This document shows positions 46,529 to 54,232 of a DNA stretch of 64,000 nucleotides, piece after piece. Source of the DNA: Dyella lipolytica. GTDB lineage: Bacteria; Pseudomonadota; Gammaproteobacteria; Xanthomonadales; Rhodanobacteraceae. Below the pieces are notes generated by a model. That model made no database searches and was not told where the DNA came from. It saw only the letters and a program-made list of their open reading frames with translations. The stretch lies in contig NZ_BSNQ01000009.1 of the NCBI RefSeq assembly GCF_030160075.1, positions 554,295-618,294 of the forward strand, in the 5' to 3' direction. The translations under genes were made by a program, and so were the position numbers. Positions within the stretch are counted from its first letter, which is position 1; the number at the start of each line of letters is the position of its first letter.

Positions 46529-46550
46529 TTTTCACCTTTTTTGGTGAAAA
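46529..46550. promoter_or_regulatory. Candidate LexA2 operator, perfect inverted repeat
   Basis: TTTTCACC-N6-GGTGAAAA, with an all-T spacer on the plus strand, ends 11 nt before the lexA2 start. Two perfect 8-nt half-sites in the leader of a repressor gene suggest autoregulation of the whole imu operon. The half-site differs from the E. coli CTGT-N8-ACAG and the Xanthomonas TTAGTA-N6-TACTAA boxes. Confidence 0.65.
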
Positions 46551-46659
46551 TAAAGCGAAACAGGTGCCCGCCCGGGCGAATCTTTATATCCCTCGGATAA
46601 TCAAGTACTTGCCGGTGCCCGGGCGAATGATTTAGCCCACAAGGTGCCGCTTGGCGATG

Positions 46660-48810
46660 TCAGGGGTTGAGACCGCCCTGCTCGATGCCGAGATGGGTTT
46701 TGCGCACCGCCTCCACGAAGCCGCCGAAAGGGAGGTCGGTGATGCCGACCAGACCGATATGGCTGTTCTCGCCATCGATTAGGCGGCCGGTTACCGGCTG
46801 GTCGATGTATTCGAACCAGTGCGTGCCCACGATGGCCGGATCGTGCGCGGCGGCCTGCACGAAGCGCGCATAGGCTTCACCGCGCTGCGCTTCGTTCCAC
46901 ACCGACACCACGCCCTTGCCGAACGGGCCGCGGTCGTCGGAGCCGAAATGGAATTCGCTGATCAGCACGGGCTTGTCCAGCTTATGCACGGCATCGAGAT
47001 CGACACCATGCTGCGGAAGATCGGCATACACGTTGAAACTGATCACATCGCAATACTGCGCACACGAAGCCACGGCTTCCGGCGTGTTCGCCGCGAAACG
47101 TCCGCCGAGGAACAGGTGATGCGGATCGTGGCGATGAATCGCCGCCGCGACGAGGCCAAAATACGCATCGGCATATGCACGCAACCACGCGCTGTAATCG
47201 TCGGCTATGGCCGGATGCGCTTCGTTCGGCTCAGGAGCGGCGAAATTCGTGGCGTTCAAACCCGACCAATCGATGAATGCGATGCCCCATGCCGCCGCCA
47301 GCTTCGCAGGCTCGCCATATTTCTTTTTCAACATGGCGATGAACGCTTGCTTCGCATCGCTGCGCGCTTCGCCACGCAAGGTGCCGATCGCCAATCCCCA
47401 GCGCCCCTGCGGCCCCTGCCCGGCCCACGCCAGTTCGTTGTCGGCGAAATAGCCCAGCAGCCACGGATCGTTATGCGACGGTGCCGTTGCTTTCGTCACT
47501 GCACGTTCGACGGCCTGCGCAAAGCGTGGATCGAAGGGGTCGGGCATGCGGCCCCAGTAGTCGAAACCGCTGGAGACATTGCCGAAGTTGCCGTTGATAT
47601 AAATCGGCAAGGTGTACGGCACGCGATGCAACTTGCCCAGCGCATCGTCGCTCCAGTTGCCGATGGTGTTGAAACCCCATGCTTGCAGACGATCGAGCGT
47701 GCGTTTGCGCCACACGGTCAACCAATCGGCGCTCTCGACGCGATAGAGATTGGCTTCATAGAAATCGAACCAGCGCCCGCGATTGGCACCGATGCCTGCG
47801 CTTGCGCCACGTTCGGCATCGCGGCTATCGCTGATACCGTAGAAGGTATGCCATGGCGATTGATCTGGCGGCAGATCGACGAACATGAATTCGCGACCTT
47901 GCACATAGGTGCGCGAGTTATCGGCAGCCACCGCATTGATGCCAAGAGAGAAAAACGCGTGGCCATCCGGCGTGACCAGCCACCAGCGCCCATTGGCTTT
48001 CTGCGTATGAAACCAGCCGGTGCGTTTGAGCGCGATAGCCTGACGACCACCGTAGGTGTCCAATCCATGCCGCTCCGCCAGTTGTGCGTCGAGCGTGCGG
48101 CGTTCCTGCATATGAGCTGTGCGTAAAGCGGTGTCGCTATCGATCTTCTCCGGCCACGTGCCGCGCGTGTACTGTCCCCACCGATCGACGATGCCGCGAT
48201 AGGCATGCTGCAGCGCCATGTCACCCGTCGCCGTATCCACGTTGCCAAGCAGCAGTTGCTGTGCAGCTTGCGGCGCCGGCATGCTCAAACGAATGGCGCG
48301 CACCTGTGCCAAATCGATGGAGCCTTCGACTGTCGTCGCTACGAAGACAGCATGACCTTGGTCATCAAAAGGCATCGACGGCCCCACCTGCATGCCGAAG
48401 GCGCGTGGTGAAGTCGCATGCAGCGGAAGCACCAAGGTTTGTGCCGGACCCGCAGGCAACCCGACAACGGCATGCAGATGTTGTTCCGGCGCAGCACCAT
48501 CGATATCGATGGTGAGCGTGAGCGCCCACGGCATGGCGTTCTGCACCTGTATCCGCAACGCGCCCTGTCCTGACCAATGCCACACGCCAGCAGCAGGTGT
48601 GATGATCAATTGCGGCTGACTGGATGGTTGGAACGCGTAACGTTGCAGCGGCGTGCCGTGGCTGTCGTGCTCCACGTTGCCGACGCGTTGCACTTGCTGC
48701 AGCTGCACGCCCGTCGACGAAACCGCGAGATCGGCCACGTCGGTTGCCATAGCGCGGCCGACGGGCAGCGCGCATAGCGCCGCGCTTGCGAGTAGCGCGA
48801 CCCGCTTCAT
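46660..48810 (-). CDS. GH50-like (beta-agarase type) glycoside hydrolase
   Basis: The protein has 716 residues. A signal peptide ends near GRAMA; residues about 30-190 form a beta-sandwich, and about 260-700 a TIM barrel. The clan GH-A acid/base lies in LLGYFADNELAWAG (Glu459) and the nucleophile in VLISEFHFG (Glu619), 160 apart as in GH50 agarases. The order sandwich then barrel also matches GH50. Agar is not a likely soil or plant substrate, so a different beta-galactan or oligosaccharide is possible. Secreted or periplasmic. Its ATG overlaps the permease stop (ATGA). Confidence 0.75.
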   Translation of the reverse strand: MKRVALLASAALCALPVGRAMATDVADLAVSSTGVQLQQVQRVGNVEHDSHGTPLQRYAFQPSSQPQLIITPAAGVWHWSGQGALRIQVQNAMPWALTLTIDIDGAAPEQHLHAVVGLPAGPAQTLVLPLHATSPRAFGMQVGPSMPFDDQGHAVFVATTVEGSIDLAQVRAIRLSMPAPQAAQQLLLGNVDTATGDMALQHAYRGIVDRWGQYTRGTWPEKIDSDTALRTAHMQERRTLDAQLAERHGLDTYGGRQAIALKRTGWFHTQKANGRWWLVTPDGHAFFSLGINAVAADNSRTYVQGREFMFVDLPPDQSPWHTFYGISDSRDAERGASAGIGANRGRWFDFYEANLYRVESADWLTVWRKRTLDRLQAWGFNTIGNWSDDALGKLHRVPYTLPIYINGNFGNVSSGFDYWGRMPDPFDPRFAQAVERAVTKATAPSHNDPWLLGYFADNELAWAGQGPQGRWGLAIGTLRGEARSDAKQAFIAMLKKKYGEPAKLAAAWGIAFIDWSGLNATNFAAPEPNEAHPAIADDYSAWLRAYADAYFGLVAAAIHRHDPHHLFLGGRFAANTPEAVASCAQYCDVISFNVYADLPQHGVDLDAVHKLDKPVLISEFHFGSDDRGPFGKGVVSVWNEAQRGEAYARFVQAAAHDPAIVGTHWFEYIDQPVTGRLIDGENSHIGLVGITDLPFGGFVEAVRKTHLGIEQGGLNP

Positions 48811-50150
48811 CTGACCTGCCGCCTCTGCCGATAACGCCAGACCGCATACACCGGCACACCGAGCGCAATAATCAGCAGACTCATGCCGGCATCGTGTGGC
48901 TTATCGATCGCCGTAGCCACGATGACACCCAACACGGTAGTGACGAATACAAACGGCAACAGGGGATACAAGGGCACGCGATACGGAGACGGTTGATCGG
49001 CAAAGCGGCGCCGATACCAGAACAACGTGGCGATGCCGAACGCATGGCCGAGCCATTCGCCCACCGTGGTGTAATCCAGCAATTGACCGAACGTACCCAT
49101 CAAGGTCAGCACGATGGCCCATCCGCCCAGCACCGCCAGTGCGATCTGCGGTGCATGCCAGCGCGAGTCGATGCGACCCACCGAACGAAAGAACATGCCG
49201 TCCGCGCCCATGGTCTGCAGCACGCGCGCACCACCGGCAATGGCGATGCTGCAATAACCGAAGGTGGAGCAAGCGATGCCGACGGCCATGATCGTTGCGC
49301 CGCGCGCGCCAAAGATATGGCTCATCACATCTGCGGCCGGCGCAATGCTAGCGGCCAGACCGGCATGTCCAAGTCCCGTCAGATAGGCGATATTGACCAG
49401 CAGATAACACACCACGACACCGACCATGCCCATCGCCAGCGCGCGCGGCAGTGTGCGCTGCGGGTCACGGACCTCGCCGGCCAGATCGTTGAGATAGTGA
49501 AAACCGCCATAGGCGAACAGCACCGGCAGCAGTGCGCCGATCCACGCTCCGCTCGGCACCTGATGCGTGGTGTCCACGGCAAGCACACTATCGACATGTC
49601 CGTGCGCCAGCGCCAGCCCCACCACCACCAGCATCGCGATGGCTGCCACCTTGAGTATGGTGAACAAGTTCTGCATCCACGCGCCGGCGCGAATGCCGAA
49701 CAGATTCACGCCGACGATGAAGGCAATCGCGCCCACAGCCACCGGCTTCACCCACCAACCGGGTAAGCCACCTGCGCGACAGAAATAATCGGCGAAGGTG
49801 GTCGCCACCGCCGCCACGCTGCCTGGATAGTTGATCAATGCCATGGTCCAGCCGAACAGGAAAGCCGGCAGTGACCCGAAGGCTTCACGCAAATAGATGT
49901 AGATGCCACCTGCCTGTGGGCGTCGCGCACCGAGCTCGGCGTAACACAACACACCGGCGAGGGTGAGCAAGCCGCCCACTGCCCATAGCGCCAGCAGTGG
50001 CAACCCGGAGGCCGTGCGCTCGGCCACCGTCGCTGGCGTGCGGAAGATGCCTCCGCCGATCACACCACCGACGACGATAGCGGCACCGTCCCAGACGCCA
50101 AGCCGCCGCACATAGGAATTGGAAGTTTCATCAGTCATAGGTGTCGACAT
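48807..50150 (-). CDS. APC superfamily amino-acid permease
   Basis: The protein has 447 residues and about 12 transmembrane segments. The APC motif in TM1, AAIVVGGVIGGGIFRTP, contains the glycine-rich substrate loop, and TM6 has ALLPVLFAYGGFHYLNDLAGEVRDPQRTLPRAL (span only), the family's second hallmark. It imports an amino acid or polyamine with H+; the substrate is unclear, serine/threonine-like carriers being closest in pattern. ATG at 50150 is used, with 50138 possible. It is coupled by 4 nt to the glycoside hydrolase and divergent from the ATP-grasp gene. Confidence 0.9.
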   Translation of the reverse strand: MSTPMTDETSNSYVRRLGVWDGAAIVVGGVIGGGIFRTPATVAERTASGLPLLALWAVGGLLTLAGVLCYAELGARRPQAGGIYIYLREAFGSLPAFLFGWTMALINYPGSVAAVATTFADYFCRAGGLPGWWVKPVAVGAIAFIVGVNLFGIRAGAWMQNLFTILKVAAIAMLVVVGLALAHGHVDSVLAVDTTHQVPSGAWIGALLPVLFAYGGFHYLNDLAGEVRDPQRTLPRALAMGMVGVVVCYLLVNIAYLTGLGHAGLAASIAPAADVMSHIFGARGATIMAVGIACSTFGYCSIAIAGGARVLQTMGADGMFFRSVGRIDSRWHAPQIALAVLGGWAIVLTLMGTFGQLLDYTTVGEWLGHAFGIATLFWYRRRFADQPSPYRVPLYPLLPFVFVTTVLGVIVATAIDKPHDAGMSLLIIALGVPVYAVWRYRQRRQVR

Positions 50151-50276
50151 TAACCTGAGTCGGCATCAAAAATCCGATGACCTCTGCCCTATGTACTGTC
50201 GTCCTTGACGGATCGGGCGCACCTCATGGGTACCGCCGTCAACGCAAAGTTGCATTGCCACTCGACAAAAGTCACG

Positions 50277-50306
50277 TTGACAGCCTCGATACAGGGCCCG
50301 GATACT
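50277..50306 (+). promoter_or_regulatory. Sigma-70-like promoter of the ATP-grasp gene
   Basis: TTGACA (50277-50282) is a perfect -35, followed after 18 nt by GATACT (50301-50306), 4 of 6 to the -10 consensus. It would give a leader of about 130 nt before the ATG at 50446. This 295-bp divergent gap holds nothing else clear. Confidence 0.5.
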
Positions 50307-50445
50307 TACGAGGTCACGCGCCATGACAGCTTTGCTGGCGCTTCGGCCCCGAGGGGTGCTGCGACGGACGCCAGTCCGCTACGCTCGGCCGGCCGACCAT
50401 ACAAAACGTTCAAGGGCGCCCACCCCAGTCAATGGAGGTGTACCC

Positions 50446-51384
50446 ATGTCCGTGTCTCTTTCCGGCTATCGTCTAGCCATCGCTACATGTTCGCTATTTC
50501 CGACGGTCCATCCGGACGATGTTTATTTTGTCGACGTGCTGGAACGTCTTGGCGTGCAGACTACGTTCTGCATTTGGAACGATCCTGCGGTGGATTGGGC
50601 AGCGTTCGATGCTGTGCTGATCCGCACCATGTGGGATTATTTTCAGCATTACTCGGCATTTCTCTCGTGGGTGGAGTCGCTCGACCGACTTGGCGTTCCG
50701 GCGATCAACGACACTCGCCTGATTCGCTGGAACAGCGAGAAGCGCTATCTGCTCGATCTGGAACGACAAGGCGTCCCCATCATCCCAACCCGTATCGGAC
50801 GTGGCGGACATCTATCGGAAGTATTGCCATCGATGTCTGGGCAAGATGTCGTCATCAAGCCCACGGTGAGCGGCGGTGCATGGCACACCTTGCGCGGTAC
50901 GGTCGGCAGTGCGGATTTTCAACAGGCACTCGCGCTGCTTCCCACGCACCTCGATTACCTGGTGCAACCGTTCGTGCCGGAAATTGCGAGCCATGGCGAG
51001 TGGTCCTTGCTCCACTTCGCCGGGATCTACAGCCACGCGGTCATCAAATATCCCGCGGCCGGCGACTACCGCGTACAGCAGCAACACGGCGGCAGCGCCA
51101 CCCAGGCCGTTCCTGATGCGGCCATCGTGAACGCGGCGGACAAGGCACTGGCTGCCGTGGCGGCACTGGGTCACCGCGAGCAAGCTTATGTCCGCGTCGA
51201 CGGCGTGATGGTGGACGGTCAATTCCGCATCATGGAACTGGAGTTCATCGAACCGTTCTTGCATCTGGCGATACGTCCCGACGCCGCCGAACGTTTTGCG
51301 GAGTACATCATTGATCGGCTTCGCCGCTTGAAGAACGGTAGCGATAACCAGATAGCTTCTGCGAATGCCGGCGGTACGTCCTAG
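50446..51384 (+). CDS. ATP-grasp domain protein
   Basis: The protein has 312 residues. The ATP-grasp fold is seen in VVIKPTVSGGAWHTLRG (about 142-158, lysine for ATP), LVQPFVPEIASHGEWSLLHF and the Mg-binding AYVRVDGVMVDGQFRIMELEFIEP (about 247-270). ATP-grasp enzymes ligate a carboxylate to an amine or thiol through an acyl-phosphate; RimK-, glutathione-synthase- or DcsG-like reactions are possible. TGGAGGTG lies 5 nt upstream of the ATG at 50446. It is upstream of dinB with a 32-nt gap, though a shared role is not obvious. Confidence 0.85.
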   Translation: MSVSLSGYRLAIATCSLFPTVHPDDVYFVDVLERLGVQTTFCIWNDPAVDWAAFDAVLIRTMWDYFQHYSAFLSWVESLDRLGVPAINDTRLIRWNSEKRYLLDLERQGVPIIPTRIGRGGHLSEVLPSMSGQDVVIKPTVSGGAWHTLRGTVGSADFQQALALLPTHLDYLVQPFVPEIASHGEWSLLHFAGIYSHAVIKYPAAGDYRVQQQHGGSATQAVPDAAIVNAADKALAAVAALGHREQAYVRVDGVMVDGQFRIMELEFIEPFLHLAIRPDAAERFAEYIIDRLRRLKNGSDNQIASANAGGTS

Positions 51385-51416
51385 AATCGCACTTATCGTC
51401 CTCCGCCCGTACTTTT

Positions 51417-52517
51417 GTGCCCAACCTGCCGCCACGCAAGATTCTTCACGTCGACATGGACGCGTTCTACGCGTCGGTGGAACAGCGTGACGATCCTGCG
51501 CTGCGCGGCAAGCCGGTGGTCGTGGCATGGCGCGGCGCACGCTCGGTGGTGTGCGCCGCGAGTTATGAAGCACGCACGTTCGGCGTGCGCTCGGCGATGC
51601 CGGCGGTACGCGCCGAGCGGCTTTGCCCGCAGGCGATTTTCGTGCCGCCGGATTTTGTTCGTTACAAAGCCGTGTCGCGGCAAGTGCGCGAGATCTTTGC
51701 GCGGCATACGGATCTGATCGAGCCGCTGTCGTTGGACGAAGCCTATCTCGACGTCACCATTACCAAGACCGGATTGCCCTCGGCCACCGCAACGGCCGAG
51801 GCCATTCGCGCATCGATTCGCGAAGAAACACAGCTCACCGCATCGGCCGGTGTGGCGCCCAACAAATTCCTGGCGAAGATCGCTTCGGACTTCCGCAAAC
51901 CCGATGGGCTGTTTGTAGTACGCCCGCATCAGATCGAAGCTTTCCTTGCGCCGTTGTCAGTGAGTCGCCTGCCCGGCGTAGGCAAAGTGATGGAGGCGAA
52001 GCTCGAGGCACTCGGCATAAAGACGGTGAGCGATTTGCGTGAATTGCCGCTAGCCGACATCGAGATGCGTTTCGGTCGCTGGGGCCGGCGTCTGCACGAG
52101 CTTTCGCTGGGTATCGATGAACATCCTGTGCAACCGAACCAACTCACACTGCAAGTTTCGGCCGAAGACACGTTCGAGCAGGATCTCACTTTGGACCAAC
52201 TCGAGCCGCACATCCGCCGCCTGGCAGAGAAAACCTGGGCTGCGCATCAACGCGAAGCACTGGGCGGACGCATCGCGCGCACCATCGTGCTCAAGCTCAA
52301 GACCGCCGACTTTCACACGCTCACGCGCAGCTTCACGCCATCCATCCCCCCGCAAACAGCGAGCGAGCTGGCCGATGTGGCATGTGCCTTGCGCGATCGC
52401 GTGGAACGCCCCGCCGATAGCCGCTATCGCCTCGTCGGCGTGGGGTTATCGGGTTTTGTGGATAGGGACAACTTTATGGCTCAGAGCGATCTGTTCGCCA
52501 ACGAGCGCGAGCGATGA
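51417..52517 (+). CDS. dinB: DNA polymerase IV (Y-family, DinB)
   Basis: The protein has 366 residues. The GTG at 51417 starts the family's usual N-terminus. The catalytic motifs are intact: HVDMDAFYASVEQRD and LSLDEAYLDVT. The helix-hairpin-helix (LPGVGKVMEAKLEALGIKTVSDLRELP) and little-finger domains follow, and the C-terminus (FMAQSDLFANERER) may include a clamp-binding segment (QSDLF). It makes error-prone synthesis past lesions. No operator resembling that of lexA2 lies in its short upstream gap. Confidence 0.95.
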   Translation: MPNLPPRKILHVDMDAFYASVEQRDDPALRGKPVVVAWRGARSVVCAASYEARTFGVRSAMPAVRAERLCPQAIFVPPDFVRYKAVSRQVREIFARHTDLIEPLSLDEAYLDVTITKTGLPSATATAEAIRASIREETQLTASAGVAPNKFLAKIASDFRKPDGLFVVRPHQIEAFLAPLSVSRLPGVGKVMEAKLEALGIKTVSDLRELPLADIEMRFGRWGRRLHELSLGIDEHPVQPNQLTLQVSAEDTFEQDLTLDQLEPHIRRLAEKTWAAHQREALGGRIARTIVLKLKTADFHTLTRSFTPSIPPQTASELADVACALRDRVERPADSRYRLVGVGLSGFVDRDNFMAQSDLFANERER

Positions 52518-52554
52518 CCTACGCTGTTGATCGAAAGTGCAATCACAACGTCGT

Positions 52555-53898
52555 TCAATGATCCGCCGCTTGCGGCACGGGTTGATTGTCTGAGGCAACT
52601 GGCTGCACAGCCGCTGCTTTCGCTATCTCGATATTCCAGCCCGGTTCGAGCGGCGCCAAACGTTCTCTCAATGCACGCATATCCCCGGCGTCGGCACCGC
52701 TCGTAGCGGGAAGCGTGACGGTGATCTTGCGCCTGTTCATGTCGACAGCGACATCGCATGGCTGCTGCAAGAGATTCTTCACGTGCAAAGCGATCCAGGG
52801 TTCTGCTTGTCTTTTCAGTTCTTCTACCTGCAAATTCAAATCATCGACTTGGACGCGAAGCGCGTCTACCGTGGCTCTATCTCGCGTTATGCTGTCGCTC
52901 GCTTCCAAGGTCTGACGAACCTTCACTATCGGCGCGTGTTTGAGTTTTTGGCCGATCAGTGTCTGAATTTCTTCCTGCGCACCATTGAGATAGGAAGGCA
53001 CCAGCAGAACCAGGTTGACCGCGAATCGCTCACCTCGGCGTTCCACCTTCATCTGCTCAATACTCCCGCCATGCTCGTGCAGATAGCCATCGACCGCTGC
53101 AGTCGCTTCTTTGGCCGCCCAGGACTGCTCGCCGATATTGCGTAGCGCGAGGCCCAAGGGAATGACCAGCACGGCAAACGTCACGACGATAACCGTAGCC
53201 TGCCAAGCGGTGTGCTGTGGTGAGTTGCCGGTGCCGAATCCGTACCATTTCGCAATCAGGGTGACGGAAAGTGCTATCACCAGCAGGTTGGTCATGAACA
53301 GGAAGGACGCGCCACCGGCGATACCCATGTCGCCGACAGCCAAACCATAGGCCACTACCGCAAGCGGCGGCATCAACGCCGTGGCAATGGCGACACCGAC
53401 GATGGTTTCTCCCTTGCGAGTGATAACGGCGTAACCGCCAGCGAGACCGGAGAACAGCGCGACCAGAAGATCGAAGAGCGTGGGCTGCGTTCGCGCGAGA
53501 ATTTCGCTGGTGGCTTCGCGCAACGGGGAAAGCCAAACAATGCACATTGCTGTCAGCAACGCTAGCGCGATGCCCGCCAGCAGCGCCACCAACGCGCGTC
53601 CCATCATGCGGAAGTCGACCACGCATAGCGAGAAGCCCAATTGAACAATCGGCCCCATCAGCGGCGAAATAAGCATCGCGCCGATGACCACGGCAGCGGA
53701 CGATTGCAGAAGACCAAGGATAGCGATGCCGCAGGACATGATCGCCATGAAGGTGTAGCGCGGCGTCAGAACGCCACCATCCATGACGTTTGCCATAACG
53801 GCCGCATGATCGACGCCGCGAATCAAGTAGGCATTTCGCCAACGCCAAAAACGATTCACGCGGGATTGACCCGACGGCGTGGAACGGTCCGTATTCAT
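52555..53898 (-). CDS. DUF389 membrane protein (TIGR00341-like)
   Basis: The protein has 447 residues. The DUF389 core spans about 35-275, with several transmembrane segments (MAIMSCGIAILGLLQSSAAVVIGAMLISPLMGPI is its first hydrophobic span, then MCIVWLSPLREA, AIATALMPPLAVVAYGLAVG and LLVIALSVTLIAKWYGFG). The C-terminal third is soluble, with a helical region (about 350-395) and a small alpha/beta domain. Function is unknown; the family is widespread in bacteria. ATG at 53898 has CAGGA upstream. It converges with dinB. Confidence 0.85.
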   Translation of the reverse strand: MNTDRSTPSGQSRVNRFWRWRNAYLIRGVDHAAVMANVMDGGVLTPRYTFMAIMSCGIAILGLLQSSAAVVIGAMLISPLMGPIVQLGFSLCVVDFRMMGRALVALLAGIALALLTAMCIVWLSPLREATSEILARTQPTLFDLLVALFSGLAGGYAVITRKGETIVGVAIATALMPPLAVVAYGLAVGDMGIAGGASFLFMTNLLVIALSVTLIAKWYGFGTGNSPQHTAWQATVIVVTFAVLVIPLGLALRNIGEQSWAAKEATAAVDGYLHEHGGSIEQMKVERRGERFAVNLVLLVPSYLNGAQEEIQTLIGQKLKHAPIVKVRQTLEASDSITRDRATVDALRVQVDDLNLQVEELKRQAEPWIALHVKNLLQQPCDVAVDMNRRKITVTLPATSGADAGDMRALRERLAPLEPGWNIEIAKAAAVQPVASDNQPVPQAADH

Positions 53899-54232
53899 GG
53901 GGAAGTCCTGAAATTCATCAAAATCGGAACAGTGCCGGTTCGCGAGCGAATGCCCTGGCATGTCCGCTGCACACGCAACCAAATCGTATTCATACCAAGC
54001 ACCACGATGGCACCCGCATAAAACGCCGAAAAACCGTTGGCCAGCGATTCCTTGCGCGCAACTATATCCGCGAATCGCGCGGCTGTCTTGGAGTATATAC
54101 GTCCATCAAAGTTCCGACTCACGCTGACCCGCAATGCACTCCGTGCACATTGGACGGCTAAATTGTCGCTCGGATTTGGGCAAAAAAAGACCCGGATCGC
54201 TCCGGGTCTCTTCGCTCGCACTGTGAGGAACG
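53899..54232. other. Gap between the DUF389 gene and lpd
   Basis: This 334-bp stretch holds the leader of the DUF389 gene (leftward) and the lpd terminator at 54181-54209. The 250 bp between them show no ORF with coding character and no clear promoter. Confidence 0.5.
54181..54209 (-). terminator. Intrinsic terminator of the aceF-lpd operon
   Basis: Read on the minus strand, AGACCCGGA pairs with TCCGGGTCT around a 4-nt loop, followed by a run of seven T. It starts 24 nt after the lpd stop. Stem, loop and U tract are all canonical. Confidence 0.88.

Noticed and set aside
46571-46628. CCCGGGCGAAT direct repeat downstream of the glycoside hydrolase
   Set aside because: It is only 11 bp, contains a self-complementary core, and its 47-nt spacing gives no clear regulatory or mobile-element reading.
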